From contig OW203773.1 in assembly GCA_934045905.1 (NCBI GenBank), positions 16,913,246 to 16,977,245 on the forward strand: DNA of 64,000 nt. Direction: 5' to 3'. Shown piece after piece: positions 44,361 through 55,765 of the stretch; the first letter of the stretch is position 1; each line of letters starts with the position of its first letter. A model generated the notes under the pieces. The model saw only the letters and a list, made by a program, of their open reading frames with translations, was not told the DNA's origin and did no database searches. The translations under genes were made by a program, and so were the position numbers. The stretch is from Leuctra nigra. Taxonomy: Eukaryota; Arthropoda; Insecta; Plecoptera; Leuctridae.

Positions 44361-46450
44361 ATGATGGGACATACACAACGCTATCTGGTAGGTACAATTT
44401 ACAGCATTATGTTTCTTTTTCAAGCCAGTGTAGCAATATTTTCTAAACACCGGGGGAGTATTCTGAAAGGTTCATAAAAATCACTGAAAGATGTCACCTT
44501 AAACTTTTAAAATAAAAATCAACTCATAGCGTTCCACCCCTGTACCGTTATATGATAATTACATAATTTGGTACTCAACGATACTCTTATGGCACTTTCC
44601 CTGTGTCTGTGTGTGTTTTCTTTGTGGTCACTACTCACTGCCCAGGTCAAACCGTTCAAACAAATTGATCTGAAATTTTGCACACGTATTTGTGTAATCT
44701 ATGACCATGAGGTATCTGGGATCGTTTTTGAACAGTACCTTTGATTTATTATATGATTTTTGAAATGTTTACTAGAACCGATTGACCAATCAACTTAAAA
44801 CTTCCCATAGTCATTGGAACCAACATTTGATGTATTTTTGTAAATTTAAGGACTAAAATCTGATGATATTTTCAAAAGTTATTGTCATTTTATTTATTCT
44901 ATAATCTTGAAATATTTGAAAAATGTATACAACATTTTCATCCCTGCCTTCTTGATACTTCAGTTCCAAGTCCTGTAGAGCAGCTGATACTTGCAAACGC
45001 ATATCAAATCGGATGCAGTACGAAGGCTCGCTCATCAACGCATTGCACTGGTTAGGTGGCAGCACTGTCCTTGTATAGATGTATAGTGTAGGTTAGAGCA
45101 GCCTGCATTGACGATTTATTAACTTATTTCAGATTTATCAAAACAATATAATACAAGTCTTACCAGAGTAAAATAAGTTCTCTGCTTTGAAATGTCCCCA
45201 CACACTAACATGCATTTGGAAACCCTCTTCCCAATCTTCAAAGCAGATTGCAGATGATTGTTTCTCCCGCACAGCGTCCTTCGGGAATAAATGAAAGGAG
45301 AGTCCATCTGCAGCTGTTGATTCTTTGCTTGAACATTGATGAATTACAGCATCGATTTGCTGCTTTTGGTTTGCTTTTAATGGGTAAATTCACCGGTTTA
45401 AGAGGGCTTGGTAGTGAGCGTGGCCTTGACGAGTTTTTTAATCGATTTTTATCAATATCTTTTTCCAGTGTAATTGTTATCAAAATAGGGCTATGGACGT
45501 GAATTCAGAACAATTCACTGAAAATAATTTCATGGTTTGGAATAAGCTATTAGTTTTATTGTGTCCAACAGGTGTTTAGAACCCGAAAATTACTAAATTT
45601 TCGGCTATGGACGTGAATTCAGAACAGTTCACTGAAAATAATTGCATAGTTTGCAATGCATATATATGCAAAAATATAATATATGCAATTGCATTGCATA
45701 TATTTAGTAATTTTCGGGTTCTAAACACCTGTTGGACAAAATAAAACTAATAACTTATTCCAAACTATGCAATTATTTTCAGTGAACTGTTCTGAATTCA
45801 CGTCCATAGCCCTATTTTGTTAACAATAACACTGGAAAAAGATATTGATAAAAATCGATTAAAAAACTCTTCAAGGTCAAACTCACTTCCCAGCCGTCTT
45901 AACATCTATTGATAGATGAAAACAAATGAAAAACAAATGATTTTATACTTCATATGCTAGTTGGCGAAGCAGCCAACAGATGTCGACTCCTTTGATTATA
46001 AACGCGAATAGTCTAGAATATATTATCTCCACGATTTACTTCGAGTACAACTGCATTTGGTATTCTCCACAGCTGCTGCTACTGCTTCTACTCTCCTTCT
46101 ACCCACCAACAACCTGCATCACCTGCTACCAATGCTCCCTCTACAAGGTGCACGAGGCCGTGTTGCCTCCATGCAAGAACCACGCCATCGCCGACCAGAG
46201 CGTCCCTTGCGGTGACGGAAGCAACCACTGTATCGACATCGTCATCACCGTCAACACTACAAACACTACCTCCTTCCGAGGGTGCGCTTCGGAAGAGGCT
46301 GTGAAGGGATGTGGCACGCAGAAGAACAAGGGTGGTGGAATTGTGACCACCTGTTACTGTGACAAGGATCTGTGTAATGGTGCACATTGGAACTATCCCG
46401 GCATGGTGATACTTGTGTCGTTGTTGATCAGCTTGAAGGTGGTGGTGTAA
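44361..46450 (+). CDS. Ly6/uPAR three-finger protein, gene C of three
   Basis: Coding exons 44361-44387 (MMGHTQRYL, donor GTAGGT) and 46073-46450 (acceptor GGTATTCTCCACAG), joined in phase 0 to give 134 residues. A run of leucines forms the signal peptide core. The mature chain starts near CITCYQC, has the ten-cysteine Ly6 pattern ending DLCN, then GAHWNYPG and a hydrophobic C-terminus (MVILVSLLISLKVVV), suggesting a GPI anchor. NTT sites allow N-glycosylation. An open frame runs upstream of the acceptor to 45980, but the exon 2 peptide shared with A and B argues for the spliced start. Exon 3 exists in one copy only, unlike gene B. Intron 2 carries a Helitron-like fragment and a TTAA foldback. 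Confidence 0.85.
44581..45051 (+). mobile_element. Helitron-like fragment in intron 2 of gene C
   Basis: It begins ATACTCTTATGGCACTTTCC, continues with family-typical CCCAGGTCAAACCG and ends inside the terminal hairpin (CTCATCAACGCATTGCACTG), so the CTAG end is lost. Its last 200 bp match the fragment in gene B intron 2 closely; the insertion may predate the gene duplication. Confidence 0.55.
45398..45902. mobile_element. TTAA-flanked foldback element in intron 2 of gene C
   Basis: It is bounded by TTAA at 45398-45401 and 45899-45902. The arms match 32561-32952. The centre has an extra rearrangement: the block GGCTATGGACGTGAATTCAG occurs twice on the left side and a TATATGCAAAAATATAATAT palindrome-like core follows. 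Confidence 0.75.
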
Positions 46451-46572
46451 GGATATGTCTCAAAGTCGGTGTACCTATTTAGTTTAGAGTTTGAAGCCGT
46501 TGTATTTCTTGATTTCAAATTAAAATTGAATGATTTGGCATACATGTATTGCATTGAAAATTGAACACATAT

Positions 46573-46578
46573 AATAAA
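46573..46578 (+). terminator. Candidate polyadenylation signal of gene C
   Basis: AATAAA lies 123 bp after the gene C stop codon. Confidence 0.4.
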
Positions 46579-46742
46579 TAATAGCACATTGCAGTGTGTA
46601 CCTGAATGGTTATTTATTACATAAAAAACAATCCTTGTAAACTTTGAACGAAATGGGAGCAATTCTTTGACCTTGTGAATGGCTATATTGTACATGCGAG
46701 TCGTCATTATGTGGCCCATGGGCGTTCGCTGGATATTTAGAA

Positions 46743-46768
46743 GGGGGGGGGGGGGGGGGGGGGGGGGG
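46743..46768. repeat. 26-base G homopolymer
   Basis: An uninterrupted G run; a similar run occurs near 47181-47197. The exact length is uncertain in any assembly. Confidence 0.6.
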
Positions 46769-47275
46769 CATGCTGGTCAGGGGCACAAAATCCTGGAAAT
46801 TATTTGGAAAATTTTCATTCAATTTCAATAACTTTGGTTAGTTTTTTAAATGTCTGGATTCAATTTTAAGCGTGTTTAATAAAACAAAAAAAGTATAAAA
46901 ATCGTATTTTCTTTCTATACGAACAACTAATTAAAACATTTTTAAAATCAGAAACTATACAGATTATTCAGATAGTTGAACAAAAGTGTATCTGGAGGTG
47001 AGGCAAAGTAGAGAATACATTGGAAAAAGACAAACAAAACATGATTATTCTTTTTCAGTCTTTTGGACATTTGTGCCCCCTCCCCAACCCCCGCCCCAAT
47101 CACCCTTTAAAAAGGCTGTGCATATTATACGTCACGCTTCAGGGGAAAAGGGGGGATTCACCATTGTGATAAAGTGTGACAGGGGGGGGGGGGGGGGCAG
47201 AGTCAGTCGGACGTTTCGTTTTTACATAGACTTTTTAGAGAATTTCAAATTTCAGTTGATTGGGGATATCACTAA

Positions 47276-47421
47276 GGCCGGGTAGGACCAACTCTGGATT
47301 GAGTTAACTCTCGATGATTAGTGGAAATTAGTGAATCTTATTGGCTATGGAATTCGCGCCAACTTGTTTCATTAGTTAACCCTCGAGAGTTAACTTAATC
47401 CAGAGTTGGTCCTACCCGGCC
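47276..47421. mobile_element. PIF/Harbinger-like MITE
   Basis: GGCCGGGTAGGACCAACTCT at the left and its complement at the right are flanked by TAA on both sides (47273-47275 and 47422-47424). Three-base target duplications of this type are typical of PIF/Harbinger. Arms of about 40 bp, no coding capacity. Confidence 0.7.
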
Positions 47422-47554
47422 TAAAGAAAACGAACTACTCATATAAAATAAACTCTATATTGGTAATTTTTGCAGTCTCCAATTTTATTAACAAATGTAC
47501 AGTTTGTGTTTTCTCTGTTTGAACTCTCACCAGATGGAGCCACAGTCAGTTGTT

Positions 47555-47619
47555 CTGTTAGGCCGAGAAAGACGTCATTGCCAGGTGAGCGCGCAATGAA
47601 GTCTTTCTCGGCCTAGCAG
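47555..47619. mobile_element. Very short hairpin MITE
   Basis: CTGTTAGGCCGAGAAAGAC is mirrored by GTCTTTCTCGGCCTAGCAG around a short centre. Non-coding. Confidence 0.6.
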
Positions 47620-48194
47620 AAAAGCTGCCTATCAGCGCATTCTGTTGAAAGTTCATACAGTAAAAAAACAGACTGTAGATATCGTTTTTTGACGTCCTTT
47701 TAAAGGGAAGGTTTTTCGAAAAGCGTGACAAAGTGTGACAAGGGAAGGGGACGTGTCAAAATAGCCCATTATTATCGTGGCTTCATTGCACATACCCTTA
47801 GATGGAATCATTAACTCAAAACCATTCACGCTCAAATCTCCTCTTTATTATTCCGTTCCGTCAGAAGTACATTTCAGAACGTGTGAATACTTTATAACAT
47901 CGATTAGTTGCTTGACTGAGATGTGTGGTTAAAACATTCAATCAGAGAAAGTGCAGGCACACTCAATGAGTTGTCTGCCATTTCATTGAATTATAAATGT
48001 AGTTAACATCGTCTTGATTGGGATCCTGTTAAACAGTTACTAAAACAATTTCCTAGAGGCTATAAAATCACGGACAATAAATCTATTTTCTAGATTCTAG
48101 AATCAAGACGATTTTAATTACTGCAATCATGATTCTTTCAAAACTGTTAAATAAATGTAGTTATTGAACGGGTATACTTATGTTATATTATTCA

Positions 48195-48440
48195 GTGTTT
48201 AACGTCGCACTGTTCTGCAGCGAGGCTAATGGCGACGGATGAATGATTATGATGATGATTGGGAAATGATGGTGATGAAGAATAGGTGAGGATTAACAGT
48301 GGGAAGGAGGCGGTCTTGGCCTATTAGTAGGAACCTTCCCACCATTTGTGTCTCGACTGAGTGAAATCACACAATACCTCAGTCAAAATGGCGGCTGTGT
48401 AAATCGAACCTCGGGCCTTGGTGAGTTAGTTGAAAATAAT
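48195..48440 (+). repeat. SINE-like repeat with ATG triplet core
   Basis: GTTTAACGTCGCACTGTTCT, then GCAGCGAGGCTAATGGCGAC, is followed by a short ATGATG tract. The same sequence occurs in reverse at about 54312-54385 and, diverged, at 53400-53480. Its 3' part (GTCTTGGCCTATTAG, AAAATGGCGGC) is present only here. Confidence 0.5.
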
Positions 48441-48540
48441 ATGAAAGTACCGAATTTAAGGCTCATTGATATGCTATTCAATTGTGACTGAGTGTATGGA
48501 AATTGGAAAGTTGAATGAAAATGAGAAGTAATGTTATAGT

Positions 48541-49996
48541 TGAGCGAGCGAAGCGAGCGTCTCCTTTTGGCTCTTTTGGCACGGACCTCTGATTTTTTGT
48601 TTAGTTTTCGACCAAAAAAGCTACAGTGAGAACTCTAGCGGTAGAAGTTGACACTACCGACAGGAGGACAGAATGTATTTCCCATACGAATCGTGCTAAA
48701 TGTAGATAGGTCTACATCCGACACTATTATAAATATAAATCTCAAGTTCATAAGGAATGAAGAAAACATTACGCTTGTTCGATTTGTCACCTCAGAATTT
48801 TTTTCCGAGTTCAAATTACGGTGCAATCGTGTTTCAAACATGAAATGTTTCAGCCGGCTTCAGCCAATGAGAGGACAGGAAACGGATACTCAAACCATTC
48901 ACGGCACTCTATCAGCTGAATTCACTTGATTTTGAAAGTCATTTATTAATTACCAACGGCTTATAATCAAGAAACCAACATTATTATTTGTACATATATT
49001 CATAATAGTACTTAGTTTCATATTGAAAGTGACGTCATAGGTCTGAATATCCTGCTAAGTGCGTGATTTTGAACCATGTTTTGCCGTAAGAAACCAAGTA
49101 GGCTTTGAACTGAATCCTCCTCTCAGCGGGCATCACACAGCGTCCGCAGCGCCATCTCTTATCACTTTTTTGGACGAATACAGGTCAGAGTTTTTCTTCG
49201 ATCGAGCTGAAATTTTGCACACATGTACGTAACATTTCTGATTGTTGCAGACCCTATTTTTTTGAAATCCATTGATTGGTTCAAATTTAAAAAAAAAATA
49301 ACTTTCGATTGGTTGTTTCGATCAAATTGAAATTTTGACAAGTCTTTACCCCCAACATTGTACCCAATCAAACAAAGTTTCAGCCAAATCCTCCCATTGG
49401 TTAAAATTTAAAACCATCTTTCCTGTGTTTTTAGAAATTTAAACTAGAACCGATTGAACGATCAACTTATAACTTCGCATGATGGTTGGGGCCAACATTA
49501 TCTGCATTTTTGACAATTTTCATACTAATCTGTGTTTAAATCTAAAAGTTATTGACATTTTACGGACTTTTTGCGTGTTGGCTGTCAAATTCACGGCGAC
49601 TTCGAATCTTCTGTTCAAGGCAAGGTATAATAGTTATAGCAGAAACTTTCAAACGCAAATGAAACTGATAATGACCATTCAACAGTCGATCTGATATTGT
49701 GTAGACACACTTACATCATATGAGTGGTCCCAGGTATATTTTTTGAAGGAGATCCTGTGATTTTTGGAAATTAACACGGAACCGTTCAATCATAAAGGTT
49801 CAATCGATCAACTTAAAGCTTTGCATGGTTATTTGGACCAATATTTTAGTAATTTTTTGAGATTTTTATACAAATCTGTGACGAAATTTTAGAATTATTG
49901 GCTTTTAATGACATTTTCGATAGACAGAATTTCGGTTCGAGGTGTTGCGCGTATCCGTGCTCGCTCATCAACGCGTTACACCGAGCATTTTCCTAG
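48541..49996 (+). mobile_element. Helitron-like element (AGCGAGCG...CTAG family), with insertion
   Basis: It runs from TGAGCGAGCGAAGCGAGCG to the hairpin and CTAG at 49993-49996. It is longer than other copies because sequence around 48775-48930 resembles the inner part of the TIR element at 1077-1277. Ends 36 bp before the TIR element copy 2. Confidence 0.55.
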
Positions 49997-50032
49997 TATA
50001 ATTTCAGTATGAAATACATTTTACAACATTCC

Positions 50033-50586
50033 AATTCGCACAACCAAGATCAGTTCTGCACTCTAGTGGTAGAGATGTGGTACTAGAGGAAAGGGTTCAA
50101 CATTCAATTATCCATAAGGAACCTGTAGAGTTTGGATACCTCTACATCATACACTATTAAACATAGAACCATAAAAATTGTAAGTAGTATAGAAAAGATT
50201 ATGCTTTTTCGATCTGTCACCTCAGAAATGTATTTATTGTGTATAAATAATTATAAAATAACTTTCCGTATGAAGCAAATACGGCTTATACTGTAGCCTG
50301 ATTGGTCTGTTGAACCATTTCCTGTACTCTGATTGGCTGCTGCATTTCATGTTTGCATGATTAATACGCTGCAATTTAACCTCGGAGAAAAATTCTGAGG
50401 TGACAGATCGATAAAGCATAATCTTTTCTATACTCGTTACTTTTTTCAGGGTTCTATGTTTAATAGTGTATGAAGTAGATGTATCCAAACTATACAGGTT
50501 CCTTATGGAGAATTGAATGTTGAACCCTTTCCTCTAGTACCACATCTCTACCACTAGAGTGCAGAACTGATCTTGATTGTGCGAAT
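50033..50586. mobile_element. TIR element, copy 2, uninterrupted
   Basis: Arms of about 190 bp start AATTCGCACAAC and include TCTAGTGGTAGAGATGTGGT. The centre holds the inverted CGATCTGTCACCTCAGA block. Sister of 8-1454 without the nested insertion. Confidence 0.75.
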
Positions 50587-52517
50587 CGCCTACAGCATCT
50601 ATTCGTCTGTTAACTTCAATATAACCATTCAACCCTGAACAATTTCCCATTTCCTTTCCAAAATCACATTCCACGCGCACATCAAAGTTTCATAAAATCA
50701 CAAAACAAAAATAAATCGCTTCACACCCACACTAAACAAAAAAGAACAATGATTCTGCTATCACAATAAAACCCATTTCCCTGCCTTTGACGTCATGGTC
50801 TTCGGGCATTTCCGCCGCCCCCCGAGCATTGCCGAAGACGACCGAGCAACCCCATTCACTTCGTGGAACCCTCAGTACGAAACCGACTCGCGAGGGGGGA
50901 GGTCGCGTTTGGGGGAGATTTGCGGGTGTGAGATATGGCGATGAAATGTGATAAATGATGTGTGAAAAGGTGATAAGGTGATAGTTGGAGATGTCTTGGG
51001 AATCGATAGCCTCGAGGGAGTATCACAGGTTGGTGGGATTTTTGGATATTTTGTGGGGGTGGGTTTTTTTGGATTTTGGGGTGTGTAAGGTCAAATGTCA
51101 AAACTTTTATTTTTGACGGGGAGGAAAATTCTGTCACAATGTTTCCGAACATAATCGTAACTTTTGAAACTTTCTAATTATTTGGAAAGTTTTAATTCGT
51201 TAGACCACTTCAGAAAAATTTTCACCAAATTATCTATAAATATTATATTTTTGTCCAAATTCAATTCTCAGATATGTATCTATTTTTTTAAATTTTCTTT
51301 CTGAAAAATTAAAGGTGGCATTAAGTTTTATTTCGACTAAAAATTAAATCAATTTTTCACTTTTTAAAGAATTTAATGTGTTAAAACGTTATGATATTTT
51401 GGAATATATTATTTCCAAAATTATCATCTAATCTGATACTCTTAGCACAGGACATGAAAATATATGTACATAATAATGGAATAATGTTGATGTTGATGAA
51501 CCATGCAACATTTCAATGTGATCAGAAAAAATTTGATTTCAAACCAATAGAAAACATATTTCCCAAATTATAAAAGATATGAGGATTTAGCTGAAACTTT
51601 TTGAAACATAATTTCTTATTATGGGTTTGGTATGAATACAAGCCACACTCTTGGCTTAAATTTGCATCCTTTTTCAATCTTGCTCTTCCGAAGTTCCTGA
51701 CTTCAAAATTGGAATGTTAATTATTCATGAGCAAAGTAATTTGATTTTATAACGAAAAGTAAATTGGTATATAGACGGGAGTAAATTTATTTTTTCTCTA
51801 CATTTTTATGAAGCCGAATTAATCACAAACATTATATTTTATTTTTATTAGGAAACATAACTGAATTGAAAGGTAAAATCCTGTGCTTGGATGTTATAGT
51901 AAAAGACGTGACTAGACAAATTGAAACCAATACAATGGAATATACAATGGAAAAAATTAAAATTCAAATTGACACGGACTATGAGCACGGAAATAACTAT
52001 TCAAGTCCATTTTTGAGATAATGACGTAGTTGTGTTATCTCGTAAATTGTTGGTTTGAGATGGTTTGAGCTCGGTTTCAAATAAATATATGCATTCCCTA
52101 AAATAAACATTTAAACCGGGGCTATCAATGCATAAGAGGACTTTCACTTGTCTCGAATTGAATGTAAGTGACTTGTAAGTTGTAACCTCCGTCCCCATTC
52201 CTTTTCTAATAAGCCAGATCGCGCTTGCTTGCCCATTGTAAAGGTAAATGCAACTCCTAAAAGCTCCCTACCTTAGGGCCTATGCCAAGGGCGGAACATT
52301 TTGTAAGTTCCAATGGAGTTTGTGGAGGCTTACATGAAATGGCTGTTGCATGCTATTTCGTTCAAGTACTGTAGGGGAGCAATTGCTTGGGATCTGTATA
52401 CATTTAACTAGACCTCAAGCGTTTCGGGGTTTTGGACTCTAATCTAGTTCAATACCTGTATAGGACATTTGAATTTATTATGGAGTATTAAAAAGTAAAA
52501 GGGAAAGGACCTAGATC
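50587..52517. other. No gene recognised
   Basis: Mostly AT-rich. A GC-richer patch at about 50790-51060 shows no coding exon that I can support. Confidence 0.4.
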
Positions 52518-53028
52518 AGTTAAGTCAGGGATCGGCAACCTGCGGCTCCTTGATGGTTCTTGAATGGCTCTTTATAATTTAAATAAAGATCTGGAATCGA
52601 AAATTTTATAAATTCGAAAAAAAGACCAATTCAGTTGTTCATTTTAAACGCCATGCGGGGCAACAATTGGATGGTTCATTTGATTCATTGTTCATTTTGG
52701 AGTCCCAGAATCACTTTTAAATTGTTGCAATTCTAAAAAACGCCATGCGGGGCAACAATTAGAATGTTATTTGATTCAGTTTGTTCATTTTTTAGTCCCA
52801 AAATCACTTTTAATTTGTTGAAAAATTGAAAAATCGCCCTGCGGGGCAACAACTGAGGGGGGGGGGGGGGGCTTCGTCAAATTTATCAAAATAAACTATT
52901 ATTTCAAATTATTATTTTCGGCGTATTATATTTGATTGCCTCCACTGCGGCTCCCATTATTATCTCATTATTAATTATTGGAAAATTGTCCCCTTCACCA
53001 AAAAAGGTTGCCGACCCCTGAGTTAGGT
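52518..53028. mobile_element. hAT-type MITE with target duplications
   Basis: The ends CAGGGATCGGCAACC (52526) and GGTTGCCGACCCCTG (53020) are hAT-like. They are flanked by 8-base duplications AGTTAAGT and AGTTAGGT that differ at one site. Inside, a CGCCATGCGGGGCAACAATT-type unit occurs three times with spacing of about 85-95 bp. No transposase. Confidence 0.8.
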
Positions 53029-53389
53029 GATGGATTTAAGTATAGCTAAAGAATTGTTCTGATTCAGTTCATATTTTTACTTTTGACGGGTCCAAAAAGG
53101 AAAATAAATCAGTAATTACTTTCATTTAAATGAGGTTGTGAGACACTATTGTTTTCCATGATATTTTTTATTCCAATTTAGCTGCATTTTTTACAGGAAT
53201 TAGGTAGCAAAAATATAAAACATATACAAATATTGACAAATAAATTAAATTTGAACAAGAAATCATTTATCCTTCGAAAAAATGCGTCTAAATCGATCAA
53301 TTTATTTTAAATATGTTTCGCAATTGTCGGACTTTGTCGATCTCCCGGTGTGGGGGGGGGGGGGGATTCCTCCCTCTTGACCCCCCCCT

Positions 53390-53512
53390 GCTATGTATGC
53401 CTGTCATCCACACTCATTCATCATCATCATCATCATCATCATTATCATTCATCAGTCTTGCTGCTGACAGTGCGACGTTAAGTTCTAATCAAATGCTTGT
53501 TTCGGAGAGATG
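53390..53512 (-). repeat. SINE-like fragment with CAT triplet run
   Basis: A (CAT)n tract at about 53417-53440 is followed by CTGACAGTGCGACGTTAAG, related in reverse to 48195. Confidence 0.45.
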
Positions 53513-54249
53513 ACACAATAAATAACAACAGGCCGCAATTTCAGTTTGATAGTTTGAATGTCTAGGCTCTTACGAGCCATAAAAAACAGAGGCGTCATAA
53601 AAGTGGAATTGAAACGCCATCTTCGCTCGTATAAAAACGGGATAAAATAAAAGAACACGGTAAAACATTTTTTTAGGATCTCGTTTATGATTTTATGATC
53701 ATGAATATATTTAATTTTTTAATCCGTTCTCCAAATAATGTTAACATACAAAATGTACCTATGTAGATCCTGAATATTACATACAGATAATAAGTGTTTC
53801 TTAGTTATTTTTATCAACAAAACAAAATTTTAAAAATATCTCTAAAAAGTCGAGACACATGCCTCTAAAATTTTAATGTTAGTTTAGCCTGATATGATTG
53901 AAGGTCAAAAATAACTTATTTTTTATAAATAGTTGATTTGCTAATACCATAATTTCAACGATAATTGAACATAATTTGCTCTAGGTATACGTCCTGGAAA
54001 TAGCAAATATGGACTTACCATGATTTTCTATTTTATGTACTTATGAGGAATATTTTAACAATTTAACAATAATGTAACAAAATAGAATATAATCTATCAG
54101 CTAGTAAGTATTCCTTTATAATATCGCATAATTTAACATTTTAATATAATTCCTTTAAAGAAAGGCAATTTGTTTAACTACTCGATGAAAAATAGATCAA
54201 AAATATTATATTTACGAATTGCCCATTTTATTTGACGCCAAGATATCAT

Positions 54250-54385
54250 AAAAATCCACGACCGCCTCCTTCTCACCTTTCATCCTTACCTACTCTTCAC
54301 CATCATCTCCTAATCATCATCATAATCATTCATCCGTCGCCATTAGCCTCGCTGCAGAACAGTGCGACGTTAAGCAACGATAAAA
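54250..54385 (-). repeat. SINE-like fragment
   Basis: CCGTCGCCATTAGCCTCGCT, then GCAGAACAGTGCGACGTTAA, is the complement of the start of 48195-48440. Confidence 0.5.
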
Positions 54386-54684
54386 CTATATTTGTTTGTC
54401 AATATCACACCGAACTACAAACTTCTGCTGCCAACGTCTCAATTCCAACCCAAGAATGAAACAGTTTTCTTTTGTATGAGATTCTTTACATTCAGAGCGC
54501 AGCTTCCGCAAGTTTTTTTCTGCCATCAGATAAGCCAAGGAAATTGTGATCCCTGCTTTGTCCGGGAATATTTTCCTCGATCGAATATTCCAGGAAATCT
54601 CGCAATTTCCCCTTCTTTCCCAGTGAAATTCTCAAGACTTTCCATTTTTAATATCAGGATTGTTATATTCTGAGAAAACTAAAC

Positions 54685-55765
54685 CAGAAAAAAACACTCC
54701 GTGTAAAAAAGGCAGCCAAGTCTCTTTACTTTAAAAAAATTCAACACCGAAAAGGAGTGATATCAAAAAAGAAGCCAAGTCAATGACATTTCCAAATATT
54801 TAATCGTATCTTTGAAATAAAAGTATAAACACCGAGAAATACTTTACAAAAGGACTTGGCGCATCGTTTTTTTAAAGACATCATTCTAGGTATCCTATAA
54901 GTGGAAAGAAATTTACAATTAGGTACATTTTCCTCTTTTTTTTAGAGCCAGTATCTATGAATCAAGCTACTTTTAGTAATGGCTATTTTATAGTTTTGTC
55001 AATGGCGATAGAAGAAAGATTTCATGCTGTAATAGATAAGTAATGTAAGGGTGGAAGAATTAAATAACAATTGGAAGTGGGCTCATTTATATTTTTATAG
55101 CACTGTTAATATGGTGATATTAGAAGGGTATGTTTTCATAATTTGATCTTGATTGAGGGAAATCATGAAACGTTGTAAAATAATTACTAACTATCTATGG
55201 AACACTATTATATATTTTTGAAGTGTCAAGTGTATAAAGTTAAAAAATTTAAAGAAATTCCATGTGCCGTCTCTGTGTACTTTGTGAAATGTATTGTTAT
55301 AAAATGCGGATTAATAGAAATGTATTTCATGATGCGAAGGTATAACGCATGAGACTTAATTATGTTGACCACGAAACAATATTACGAAGAAACTATTGTG
55401 TATTTATAGAAAACATAGGCAAGGCAACAAGTTTCATAGCGTATATATTCAAATAGAAAATATTTTACAGTAGGTATGTATAATATGTAATTGAAAGATG
55501 TGTCCCTATTATTCTAAAAATTCTAAATGACGGTTGTATATAAATGGCATATGCTTATGAATAGAAAAATGTCTTTAAAAAAACGATGCGCCAAGTCCTT
55601 TTGTAAAGTATTTCTCGGTGTTTATACTTTTATTTCAAAGATACGATTAAATATTTGGAAATGTCATTGACTTGGCTTCTTTTTTGATATCACTCCTTTT
55701 CGGTGTTGAATTTTTTTAAAGTAAAGAGACTTGGCTGCCTTTTTTACACGGAGTGTTTTTTTCTG
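54685..55765. repeat. Inverted pair of ACTTGGC family heads
   Basis: About 200 bp at 54685-54886 is matched almost perfectly in reverse at 55566-55765, including AAAAACACTCCGTGTAAAAA, GGCAGCCAAGTCTC and CTTGGCGCATCG. The 680 bp between is AT-rich and has no gene that I recognise. Confidence 0.75.

Noticed and set aside
45980..46072. In-frame upstream extension of Ly6 gene C exon 3 with its own ATG
   Set aside because: Homology with A and B begins exactly after GGTATTCTCCACAG, and a matching exon 2 exists at 44361-44387.
46610..46828. Frame with a proline run
   Set aside because: It is the antisense of a G homopolymer next to the 3' flank of gene C; length and frame are unreliable.
53313..53513. 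Frame encoding a serine run
   Set aside because: It is a translation of the CAT triplet microsatellite.
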